Of a DNA stretch of 14,341 bases, positions 7,386 through 14,341 are shown in pieces (positions within the stretch are counted from its first letter, which is position 1; every line of letters begins with the position of its first letter). Source of the DNA: Planctomycetaceae bacterium. GTDB lineage: Bacteria > Planctomycetota > Planctomycetia > Pirellulales > PALSA-1355. Made by a program: the position numbers and the translations under genes. Location: positions 1 to 14,341 of the forward strand of contig SXHT01000298.1 in assembly GCA_005773095.1 (NCBI GenBank). Reading direction: 5' to 3'. The notes beneath the pieces were generated by a model, which saw only the letters and a program-made list of their open reading frames with translations, was not told the origin of the DNA and did not search any database.

Positions 7386-7676
7386 TCACTCCAGGTTCGC
7401 TCCGGGAAGGATCAGTCTTGATAGGCCGTCGATCAGTTTCGGCTCATTGAAATTGATGATCAGACCTGGCGGAATATCAAGTAGTTTCATGTAACTGAGC
7501 AGTTGCGCTTTATTGATGGGATGGACATCGCTTACCGCTTTGACCTCCACGAATAGGCACCGATTCACTAACAGATCGAATCGGACTGGAGTCCGGCAAT
7601 CTCGCGCTGCAGCTCGCGGATGATCTGATGGCACCAGGGCCAGATCGTCAGGCAGTGAGGTGGCATCCGTGCTCAT
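7386..7676 (-). pseudogene. GxxExxY-family (PDDEXK-like) protein, C-terminal fragment
   Basis: Residues about 32-92 of this 96-residue frame match the C-terminal half of the GxxExxY family (PF13366), small proteins with a PD-(D/E)XK nuclease-like core and no settled function. Visible are Asp34 in RFDLLVN, the E-x-K pair Glu44/Lys46 in LFVEVKAV, INKAQLLSYMKLL, and GLIINFNEPKLIDGLSRLIL. Whole members are roughly 120-135 residues and begin with a helical half that carries the GxxExxY motif itself; here that half is absent and residues 1-31 have no resemblance to it. I read this as a gene truncated at its 5' end, with an ATG at 7674-7676 that may be fortuitous. No ribosome site is obvious. These genes often occur in variable, repeat-rich DNA, which fits the neighbourhood. 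A short expressed protein cannot be excluded. Confidence 0.7.
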
Positions 7677-7788
7677 GCCACTCAGCGGATCGAAAACCGG
7701 CGATCAGGGCAAGAGCAGATTGCGACGGGAAAAGGTCGAAAACCCCGAAAATCAGCCGTTTGGCACCCCCCGCGATTTTTTTCTTACA

Positions 7789-7872
7789 TGGGGTGTGAAA
7801 GGTTACGTTGCACGTCAAGCTTGTGCTGTTTAAACTCGTCCCTGGGGTGTTCCGGAGCGTAAAAGGTTACGC
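7789..7872 (+). repeat. Tandem-like direct repeats and a GCGTAA-AAGG-TTACGC hairpin in a leader region
   Basis: Upstream of the sialidase-like gene TGGGGTGT occurs at 7789-7796 and 7843-7850, each followed by AAAGGTTACG (7798-7807 and 7862-7871). The second copy completes a perfect 6-bp stem, GCGTAA-AAGG-TTACGC, at 7857-7872, which lies 43 bp before the ATG at 7916. It could be a regulator site or an RNA hairpin in the 5' leader. No promoter hexamers are convincing. Confidence 0.5.
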
Positions 7873-7915
7873 ACCAAGGACGGAATCCGTCCCGCTATGT
7901 GAAAGGAATGTTTCC

Positions 7916-9634
7916 ATGAGAGTGATTTTGGCATCTGCCGTGCTGTTAATCCTGATGGCGGGAATGTCGGCGGCGGCTCAAGAGACCGCGACAGACCTGA
8001 GCTTCGGTGATGGCTCGCAGTGGCGCTGCGTCGGCGGCGAATGGTCGGAGGGGGAAAACGGTGTCATCCTGCCGCCGACAACCCGTAACCTCTACAGCAC
8101 GGCATTTTACACCGGCAAGGCTTACAGCGATGTCACGGTCGAATTTGATTATTGGGGCGGGTATCGCGAGTCCGCCACGGGCACTGCCGGGTTGATCCTG
8201 CGGGCCACCGATGGGCAGGAATTCTACGTCATCCATTTCCCCTGGTGTGGGCAGCCCTACAGGGCCAAGAACTTCTGGACGGGACTTGCCAAGGTAAATA
8301 GCGACGGCTACTTCCGCCACGTGAGGTTCGAATTGGCGCCTGCCGTGCCCGCCGAATGGGAGCGCTGGTATTCGGTCAAAGTGCAAGCGGTGGGCCCGCG
8401 CATCAAGGTTTGGGTGGACGGCCGACTGGCGCTGGACGCGACGGACAACACCTACAAGTCCGGCCTCATTGGCCTGGCAGGTTACGGCGAATACCAGTTC
8501 CGCAACCTGCGGGTTTCCGGCACATCGACCAAGGCGGAAAAGCTGCCAACCGAGATGACCATCGCCAAGAACATGGTCGAATTGCCAATCCCGTGTACCT
8601 GGCCCACCGGATGTGTTGCGCCCAACGGCGATGTGCTCATCGGCTCCGGCCAGGTGCTGCTGCGTTCCACGGACAAGGGGCGCACGTGGAACAAGGAGCA
8701 GTTACCCGAATGGGTGGCTGGGACCCAACGACTGCACGTTCTCCCCATGAGCGACGGAGGCTCTACCCTGTTCCGCACGGCAAAAGACCGCCTCATCGCG
8801 CTTGGGGCGATCGGCGGATACATCACGCAATCTGCCTCACGGGCTCACGGATTCTGGCTGAGCGAGAGCTTCGACCATGGCAAGACCTGGTCGGAGGCTG
8901 CGTTGTGCCCGCTCTTGGACGATGTTCCCTGGCCGAAGGACATCAGTTCGGAAAGGCTCTATGTAAACGGCCCGCTGGTGGAAACCGCCGATGGGACGCT
9001 GCTGAGGTTCTGTTATTCCGGCGTCGAGGACAATAGTTCCTATACCAACGTGAACACCTGGGGAGCGGAGAAGTGCAAGGCGATGGTGTTTCGTTCAACC
9101 GATGGCGCTAAGACCTGGAGCGGGCCAATCGAATTGGATCGCCCGACCTATGGATCCGCCAAGTTCAAGTCGCATTCGCCGCGCGGGAGCATTCCGGGCA
9201 CTCTGGACCTTACGGAAACCAACGGCGTGGCCATCGGAAACACGGTGATGGCGCTCAGCCGACCAATTTACAGCCCGTGGATGTGGCAGTGCTTGTCCTA
9301 TGACGGCGGCGCAACCTGGGACACGGCGGCACGGACCACATTCCCGGGCTACGCCCAATCCCTCCTCAGAACCAGTAGTGGCGCCATCGTGTGCGCCCAT
9401 CGCTATCCGGGATATGCCATCAATGTAAGCCGGGACAACGGGCTGAACTGGGACCAGGGGACCGTCATCGACTGGCCGACCTGGGCAATGGGAAACATCA
9501 TCGAGGTTGAGCCTGACGTGCTGCTGGTAACCTACATGAACTCTGATCTTGGCGACGTGGCCAACCTGCAAAAATTCCCACTGCTGATGCAGCGGGTGGA
9601 GATCACGAACGACGGGATTCGACCGGCAAAGTAG
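7916..9634 (+). CDS. Secreted DUF1080/LamG-like plus Asp-box sialidase-like propeller protein
   Basis: The 572-residue product begins with a Sec signal peptide (MRVILASAVL, hydrophobic core, cleavage probably after AAA near residue 21). Residues about 27-202 form a beta-sandwich like DUF1080/LamG domains (FDYWGGYRESATGTAGLILR, then IKVWVDGRLALDA and GLIGLAGYGEYQFRNLRV). Residues about 215-565 form a sialidase-type beta-propeller marked by five Asp-boxes, S-x-D-x-G-x-T-W, at 251-258, 318-325, 394-401, 461-468 and 505-512; the third has Ala for Gly and the last has Asn for Thr. I do not see the Arg-Ile-Pro motif of true sialidases, so sialic acid cleavage is not supported; a glycan hydrolase or binding protein acting outside the cell is more cautious. 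The frame is open from 7808, but the ATG at 7916 makes the signal peptide and has AAAGGAA seven bases upstream. The preceding leader carries a hairpin. The gene stands alone and converges on the barrel gene. Confidence 0.9.
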   Translation: MRVILASAVLLILMAGMSAAAQETATDLSFGDGSQWRCVGGEWSEGENGVILPPTTRNLYSTAFYTGKAYSDVTVEFDYWGGYRESATGTAGLILRATDGQEFYVIHFPWCGQPYRAKNFWTGLAKVNSDGYFRHVRFELAPAVPAEWERWYSVKVQAVGPRIKVWVDGRLALDATDNTYKSGLIGLAGYGEYQFRNLRVSGTSTKAEKLPTEMTIAKNMVELPIPCTWPTGCVAPNGDVLIGSGQVLLRSTDKGRTWNKEQLPEWVAGTQRLHVLPMSDGGSTLFRTAKDRLIALGAIGGYITQSASRAHGFWLSESFDHGKTWSEAALCPLLDDVPWPKDISSERLYVNGPLVETADGTLLRFCYSGVEDNSSYTNVNTWGAEKCKAMVFRSTDGAKTWSGPIELDRPTYGSAKFKSHSPRGSIPGTLDLTETNGVAIGNTVMALSRPIYSPWMWQCLSYDGGATWDTAARTTFPGYAQSLLRTSSGAIVCAHRYPGYAINVSRDNGLNWDQGTVIDWPTWAMGNIIEVEPDVLLVTYMNSDLGDVANLQKFPLLMQRVEITNDGIRPAK

Positions 9635-9788
9635 CAATTGCATGGGGAGATAATTGTGTCGAGATTCCCTGCGATCTTGCGGTCTTGGCGCGCGTCGATT
9701 TGTTCATCCAGTTCCTCGGCAAGCTTCATTAAGGCGGCGATCTGTCCGTCGCCAGCGGTTGGTATGGGGGCTTGCTGACGCTTGGCGA
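9635..9788. other. Convergent intergenic region
   Basis: No terminator is clear in these 154 bp. On the minus strand a frame across about 9650-9780 would encode an amphipathic helix (IAALMKLAEELDEQIDARQD), which looks protein-like but has no plausible independent gene around it; it may be decayed coding sequence. Confidence 0.3.
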
Positions 9789-11864
9789 TTAGTACTGCAC
9801 CACACATTGCAAGAAGCTGGCGAACAGGCCGTCGGTGTCGCCAATCAGCGGGTTGTACAAATCTTTGAAGCCGTTGCCCGTGATCAGTCCCGAGATGCCG
9901 GCCACCAGAATCACGTTGTTGTTGTGCAGCGGTCGGTACTCGGCGCCGAGACTCATGTCGCAGCCGATAAATTGGTGGATTTCGTCCTGGAAGGTGAACT
10001 GCTCCAAGACCTCGGTGTTGGCGAACCACAAGAAGTTTACGTTGCTGATGAATCGCAGCTTTGGCGTGACGTCGAAGTCCATGCCAAAATTCACCAGCTC
10101 CAAGCCCGGGTTCACGAAGTTGGTTTGGCCTTGGATCTTGCTGGCCCGCAGGTCGGGCAGCAGGCTGAAACGGTTTTTCAGGTTCGTGCCGAGGAGCTTG
10201 ATGGTGTTCCGCTGCCAGAAGCTGAACTCGCCGCCGGCAAAGTTTGGATTATCGAAGATCGCATCGAAGCCATTGGCCTCGCTGTCGAACAGGTCATCGT
10301 CGCCGGAGGCGAAAAATAGCGACGAGCGAAACCGCACCCAGTCGCGATCGTAAGAGAGCTCCAGAGCGGCCATCTGAGCGCTGATGTCGAGCGGTTTGCC
10401 GGCGTAAGAATTGAGGCTGTCTTTGCCCAGCACGTAATAAAAAGCGTGCGAGACGTTGATCCGGTTGATGTGCCCATCGCCGGCCCAACCCATGTAGTAC
10501 GAGTTGACCTGGTGCTTTTGAAAGATGCCGACCGGTTCCGGCCGCACCAGAAAATCGTTCCGGTCGTACATGAACGTGTCGTCATCGTGGTTGAAGTGGA
10601 AGCTCAGTTGGCCGGTGTAGCCTGGCCAAATCAAGTCCTGCCGGTAGTAGTTGGCGATGACGGTGTTCTGATGCCGATCGTCGAACGTGTTGAGCTCGCT
10701 ATTGGTGTTCTTTTCGGTCTGGTCGAAGGCGATCAGATTGAACTGGTCGCGGTTGGCGAATCGCGTGCCAAACAGGCGAATGCCACGGTTGATATCGCTG
10801 AAGATGAAGCCGCGAAAATCGCTGACGAAGGGTTGCGAGCCGCCGCGGAAGGAGAGGAAGTCGTAGTCGGGCCCCAGGTCGGCCAGCTTGGTTTCGTAGA
10901 ACCATTCCTCCAGGGCGAAGTCGTCGCGGAACCGTGTGGTGCCGCGGCGAACGTTGGGGTTGACGACGGCCAACTCGTTCACATCCAAATAATTCAAATT
11001 GAAGACCGGCGTGAGCTTGATCCGCCAATCGGTGGGCTTAAAGGCCGCGTCCCCGTGGTTCAGATCGGCCGACAGCTTGAAATAGTGCGTGTAAAAGAAC
11101 TGGTCGGGGTCGCCGAAAAAATCCTTGCCACCGGGCGTGGGCTGCGATTCAAAGGGTGTGGTGGGAATGGGAGTCTGACGGGTCTCGAGGACCATGTCGC
11201 TCGTGGCCGTAACGTTGAAGAACGTGTGCTGGCCGGCGATCGGGTAATCGCCTTTCAGCACATTCTGCTTGTACGGATTGAGCAAATTGCCTTCGACATA
11301 GGGATAGTCGTCCAGCCGCGGATGGTCCTTGCCATACCGGTCCCACTCACGAAAACCGAGCCGCCAGCGATCTTCGACCGGAACAAAGTGGCTCGTCTCT
11401 TGATCTTCGCTGGGCAGAACGCTCGACGGGCCGGTGTAGCCCAGCGGCGGATTCCTCGGATAGCGCCACATCGGATCGACAATCAACAACTCTTCGGCCG
11501 GCGCCACGAAGTCCTGCTGGGGCGGCTGCAAAGAGGGGGGGCGGGTGCCCGTGTCATTGCCTGGCTCGCGATTGGTGAAGCGAATTGACGTCTCCTCCGA
11601 AAGGTACCCCGGAAGAATCATATCGCCCTGGCCATCGAATTCGAGAAGCGGCGGAAGCGCGTGGGGCAGGCCGGCGTCTGGCGGACGCGTTTCCGCGGCC
11701 TGGCTCGCGCTGCGGGTGGAGGGGGCGGGTAAATCTTCGCCGAGCGAACCGGTCGCCAGCAGTGCCAGCAGGACGAATATCAGCGCGCACTGTGATCTGG
11801 CGCGGGGTCGTGGTGCCTGCGCGTTGAGCCAAAAGCTTAACCGCTTTGCCGCCCGTAAAGTCAC
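9789..11864 (-). CDS. Large outer-membrane beta-barrel protein
   Basis: The 691-residue product resembles an uncharacterised outer-membrane barrel family that I associate with planctomycetes and some other environmental Gram-negative phyla. An extended signal peptide (residues about 1-42: basic stretch with RPRARSQ, then ALIFVLLALLATGSLG) is followed by a Pro-rich region (about 45-150) and then alternating aromatic/polar strands typical of barrels. Recognisable stretches include LLNPYKQNVLKGDYPI (194-209), PVFNLNYLDVNELAVVNP, GGSQPFVSDFRGFIF, GIRLFGTR, SSLFFASGDDDLFD, GFDAIFDNPNFAGG and GQTNFVNPGLELVNFGMDFD, ending in a C-terminal Tyr as is usual for outer-membrane barrels. Periplasmic export and outer-membrane insertion are inferred; transported substrate is unknown. 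The start codon is GTG at 11862-11864 with AGGA six bases upstream; no better start keeps the signal peptide. A copy of the 17-bp palindrome lies 152 bp upstream in sense, and the gene diverges from the FG-GAP protein gene. Confidence 0.85.
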   Translation of the reverse strand: MTLRAAKRLSFWLNAQAPRPRARSQCALIFVLLALLATGSLGEDLPAPSTRSASQAAETRPPDAGLPHALPPLLEFDGQGDMILPGYLSEETSIRFTNREPGNDTGTRPPSLQPPQQDFVAPAEELLIVDPMWRYPRNPPLGYTGPSSVLPSEDQETSHFVPVEDRWRLGFREWDRYGKDHPRLDDYPYVEGNLLNPYKQNVLKGDYPIAGQHTFFNVTATSDMVLETRQTPIPTTPFESQPTPGGKDFFGDPDQFFYTHYFKLSADLNHGDAAFKPTDWRIKLTPVFNLNYLDVNELAVVNPNVRRGTTRFRDDFALEEWFYETKLADLGPDYDFLSFRGGSQPFVSDFRGFIFSDINRGIRLFGTRFANRDQFNLIAFDQTEKNTNSELNTFDDRHQNTVIANYYRQDLIWPGYTGQLSFHFNHDDDTFMYDRNDFLVRPEPVGIFQKHQVNSYYMGWAGDGHINRINVSHAFYYVLGKDSLNSYAGKPLDISAQMAALELSYDRDWVRFRSSLFFASGDDDLFDSEANGFDAIFDNPNFAGGEFSFWQRNTIKLLGTNLKNRFSLLPDLRASKIQGQTNFVNPGLELVNFGMDFDVTPKLRFISNVNFLWFANTEVLEQFTFQDEIHQFIGCDMSLGAEYRPLHNNNVILVAGISGLITGNGFKDLYNPLIGDTDGLFASFLQCVVQY

Positions 11865-12016
11865 AACTGATCCTAGCTTACGACGAATTCATGGTTCTGA
11901 TTTTGGGACGTATTTTGCTCCCCTGTTGATGTCGACTTTAGGGGTTATATCGGTCGTCTGGCTCCCAGCGGTAAACGCAATTGTGCGGGGTTTAGCGGGA
12001 CGAAAACGAATATGTT

Positions 12017-12037
12017 GCAGGCACACTCCGTGTGCCG
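12017..12037 (-). repeat. 17-bp palindromic repeat, copy 3, on the barrel-gene side
   Basis: The core at 12020-12036 is identical to the other copies. Read on the minus strand, GGCACACGGAGTGTGCC is followed by TGC and leads towards the barrel gene start 152 bp away. It lacks the TAC extension of the other three copies. Confidence 0.9.
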
Positions 12038-12079
12038 TGGCGGAATTGCGCGAGCACGAGTCAACTCCTCAGTCGGCGA

Positions 12080-12103
12080 CGGCACACGGAGTGTGCCTGC
12101 TAC
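12080..12103 (+). repeat. 17-bp palindromic repeat, copy 4, on the FG-GAP gene side
   Basis: The core at 12081-12097 is followed by TGCTACC, and the next gene's ATG is at 12106. With copy 3 it forms an inverted pair with identical 22-bp arms (12017-12038 and 12079-12100) around a 40-bp spacer, the arrangement seen in paired REP-type elements. Confidence 0.9.
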
Positions 12104-12105
12104 CT

Positions 12106-14341
12106 ATGAAGCAATCCAAGAGGCAAAAATCCCAGCGCCAGGTGGAGTCGCTGGAAACACGGATTGCGATGGCGGCCAATGCGCTCGTGCCCGTAGTCGG
12201 CAACTGGGACGGCGCCGGCGGCGACAGCGTGGGGCTATTCGATGGCACCTCCGGAAAGCTTTATCTGAAAAACGCGAATTCGACCGGGTTCGCGGATGTG
12301 GGTCACGCGCTGGCCGTCAAGAACTCGGCGATCATTCCGCTTGCCGGAGATTGGAATGGGGACGGCGTCACGACCGCAGGAACGTACGATCCGACGACCG
12401 GCACGTTCGCGTTGCGTAATCGAGCTTCCCGCGGCGCCGCCGACGCCCCTTTTGTGATCGCGACGTCCGCCGTCGGGGGAACGCCGATTGTGGGCGATTG
12501 GGATGGCGACGGTAAAGACTCGGTGGGCTTGTTCGACCCGAGCACCGGCCAGTACCTGCTCAAGAATGAATTGACGTCGGGCGCGGCGGACTATGTGTTT
12601 TCGCTGCCACCCAGCGGCAACATGATTGCGATCACGGGCGATTGGGATGGCAATGGCAGCGAAAGCGTGGGTGTTGTCAATGCGGCAACGGGGCAAGTGC
12701 AACTGACGAACGGCCTTGTCGCGCCGGTGGTCGAGCAGACGTTTACCATCGCTCCGTTCACCGGCGGCGACGTGGTGATCACCGGCGATTGGAACGGCGA
12801 CGGTCGCGATACGGTGGGCGTTTACCGTACATCCACCGGCATGTTCGCGCTCGATTCAGATGGTTCTCCCGGCGTCGTGAATAACGAATTCTACATCGTG
12901 CCAGGCCTCGATATCTCGCTGCAGCCAGCGCCGACTGAAAAAAGCTCCAAGTCGTCCGGGAAGGCGAAAGGGCCGGTGCTGGCCGGTCTGCCGCCGGTGC
13001 TCGATACGGCGCAAGTGGCACAACTTCTCGATCGGGCGTCCGCCGCCACGGCGAGCGAAAACGCGATCATCGCGGTGGTCGATCGCGGCGGCAACATTTT
13101 GGGCGTGCGGATGGAGCAAGGCGTGCTCGATGACATTCCGGATGTGGCCACGCGCGTATTTGCCATCGACGGCGCCGTGGCAAAAGCCCGCACGGCCGCG
13201 TTCTTCGCCAATGGTGATCCGACGAATGATAGGAAGGGGACGATCGGGCCGCTGACTTCGCGCACGGTGCGCTTTATCAGCCAGTCGACGGTGACGCAGC
13301 GCGAGGTTGAGTCGAACCCAAACGACGACAACCTCAATTCGCCTGTGCGAGGGCCGGGCTTTGTCGCGCCGATCGGGCTTGGGGGTCACTTTCCGCCGGG
13401 CATCCGCGACGCTCCCCAGGTGGACTTGTTCGCCATCGAGCACACCAATCGCGACAGCATCCTGCATCCCGGCGCCGACGGCATCAAGGGGAACGGCGAC
13501 GACATTCCGCTGCCCAGCCGGTTCAATGTGCCGCTGGCGTTCATACCGCCGGGTGTGGTGGTCAATCCGCCCGAGTCGTTTGGCCTGGTGTCCGGTCTGA
13601 TGCCCAATGCGCAGGCGCGCGGCATCGCCACGTTGCCGGGAGGCATTCCGCTTTACGAACTGGATGATTTCGGACGGCCTTGGTTGGTGGGGGGAATTGG
13701 CGTGTTCTTTCCGGGGCTGGATGGCTTTGCGACGCATGAGCAGGCGTTTGACGAAAGCGATCTCGAGCAAAGCGAGTTCGATCGCACGAATGCGCCGTTG
13801 GTGCTGGAAGCCGAATACATCGCGGCCGTAGCGGCCAGCGCCATTGCGGCGCCGGCAGTTGTCGTGCCTCCTGTGGCGGACATTTTCTTTCCGCCCAAAG
13901 GCCGCATCGATCTGGCCGGCATCACGCTGGAGTTGATCGGTCCTGGCAGCACATTCGAGGGCGGCATCCGCACGGTCAAGAAGCTGGGCGAAGCGATTGG
14001 TCCGGCCGCGAACGGCAATAGCGGCATCGCGGATCAGTTCTTGAGCGGTGCGAGCGGGCAGATTGTGCCCGATGGCTGGCTGGTGCTGCCGCACGCCTCG
14101 CCGCTAGGAACGGTCACCGCGGCCGATGTGATCAAACTTGTCGATCAGGGCGTGACGGAAGCCTTCAAGGTCCGCGCCCAGATTCGTTTGCAAATCACCA
14201 AGCCGCCCAACCAGCCGATTCCCGGCGCCACCACGCGGATGGTATTTGCCGTCTCCGACGAAGCGGGCAACGTGCTGGGAATCTTTCGCATGCAGGATGC
14301 CACGTTCTTTTCGATCGACGTGGCGGTGGCCAAGTCTCGTA
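12106..14341 (+). CDS. Surface protein: FG-GAP-like repeats plus two HbpS/GlcG-like domains (3' end outside window)
   Basis: The frame is open for 745 codons to the window edge with no stop. The N-terminus is basic and then reads VESLETRIAMAANA, like the LExRxxLAA export/anchor segment common on planctomycete surface proteins. Residues 30-250 hold five repeats with Trp at 34, 83, 132, 180 and 229, a 48-49-residue pitch. Each carries a GDWxGDG-type calcium loop and a xVGxxDxxTG turn, as in FG-GAP/VCBS propeller blades. A Ser/Lys-rich linker (279-289) leads to a HbpS/GlcG-type domain (PF03928, haem-binding or haem-degrading family) at about 298-580: IIAVVDRGGNILGVRM, IDGAVAKARTAAFF and TLPGGIPLY, with an inserted segment of about 110 residues. 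A second such domain starts near 668 (MVFAVSDEAGNVLGIFRM, then SIDVAVAKSR) and runs off the window. Haem binding is suggested by family only. The ATG has no Shine-Dalgarno; the palindromic repeat ends two to five bases upstream. Residue composition and codon use stay even throughout, supporting one real gene. Confidence 0.88.
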   Translation, partial: MKQSKRQKSQRQVESLETRIAMAANALVPVVGNWDGAGGDSVGLFDGTSGKLYLKNANSTGFADVGHALAVKNSAIIPLAGDWNGDGVTTAGTYDPTTGTFALRNRASRGAADAPFVIATSAVGGTPIVGDWDGDGKDSVGLFDPSTGQYLLKNELTSGAADYVFSLPPSGNMIAITGDWDGNGSESVGVVNAATGQVQLTNGLVAPVVEQTFTIAPFTGGDVVITGDWNGDGRDTVGVYRTSTGMFALDSDGSPGVVNNEFYIVPGLDISLQPAPTEKSSKSSGKAKGPVLAGLPPVLDTAQVAQLLDRASAATASENAIIAVVDRGGNILGVRMEQGVLDDIPDVATRVFAIDGAVAKARTAAFFANGDPTNDRKGTIGPLTSRTVRFISQSTVTQREVESNPNDDNLNSPVRGPGFVAPIGLGGHFPPGIRDAPQVDLFAIEHTNRDSILHPGADGIKGNGDDIPLPSRFNVPLAFIPPGVVVNPPESFGLVSGLMPNAQARGIATLPGGIPLYELDDFGRPWLVGGIGVFFPGLDGFATHEQAFDESDLEQSEFDRTNAPLVLEAEYIAAVAASAIAAPAVVVPPVADIFFPPKGRIDLAGITLELIGPGSTFEGGIRTVKKLGEAIGPAANGNSGIADQFLSGASGQIVPDGWLVLPHASPLGTVTAADVIKLVDQGVTEAFKVRAQIRLQITKPPNQPIPGATTRMVFAVSDEAGNVLGIFRMQDATFFSIDVAVAKSR

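Noticed and set aside
7039..7389. Possible 117-residue N-terminal extension of the NPP protein
   Set aside because: It translates the palindromic repeat and other repeat-like DNA, has no conserved content, and would bury the lipoprotein signal that starts at the ATG at 7036-7038.
9532..9731. Small minus-strand gene starting MKLAEELDEQID
   Set aside because: The helix looks protein-like, but the frame runs antisense into the sialidase-like gene for about 100 bases and has no ribosome site; at most a remnant.
12012..12419. Separate small ORF over the start of the FG-GAP gene
   Set aside because: It begins inside the palindromic repeat and lies in another frame of a clearly repeat-structured protein.
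12856..14094. Long minus-strand ORF of 412 codons
   Set aside because: It is antisense to the FG-GAP/HbpS gene, has Arg/His-rich composition typical of antisense frames in GC-rich DNA, and shows no family motif.

Overview
The window looks like planctomycete chromosome, probably order Pirellulales. This is inferred from GC-rich DNA (about 60% by eye), exported DUF1080 and sialidase-like proteins, a large outer-membrane barrel family I associate with this group, a surface protein with a LExRxxLAA-like N-terminus, and recurrent intergenic palindromes. No rRNA, tRNA, CRISPR array or intact insertion sequence was found.

Layout. 1-369 (-) is the N-terminal part of quinolinate synthase (nadA). 578-1438 (+) is a membrane protein with an anti-sigma type zinc finger and two C-terminal CXXCH motifs. 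1530-2144 (+) is a secreted DUF1080 protein. 2328-3473 (-) is an unrecognised helical protein. 3637-5604 (+) is one reading frame joining HemD (uroporphyrinogen-III synthase) to HemE (uroporphyrinogen decarboxylase); the linker between them is encoded by an inverted-repeat element. 5692-7038 (-) is a lipoprotein of the alkaline phosphatase/NPP superfamily. 7386-7676 (-) is a C-terminal remnant of a GxxExxY-family protein. 7916-9634 (+) is a secreted two-domain protein, DUF1080/LamG-like then a five-Asp-box sialidase-like propeller. 9789-11864 (-) is a large outer-membrane beta-barrel protein. 12106 to the window end (+) is a surface protein with five FG-GAP-like repeats followed by two HbpS/GlcG-like domains, cut by the window edge.

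Most genes are single transcription units in alternating directions, so the window is not one pathway. The best-defined metabolic content is NAD synthesis (nadA) and haem synthesis (hemDE). Three other genes are exported proteins with carbohydrate-type or phosphodiesterase folds (DUF1080, Asp-box propeller, NPP), and two are envelope proteins (barrel and FG-GAP protein) that share a divergent control region.

The most distinctive non-coding signal is a 17-bp palindrome, GGCACACGGAGTGTGCC, present four times. All four copies lie upstream of a gene start and share one orientation relative to that gene (hemDE, NPP lipoprotein, barrel protein, FG-GAP protein). The other items most worth a second look are the inverted-repeat element inside the hemD-hemE fusion and the zinc-finger protein with haem-type CXXCH motifs.
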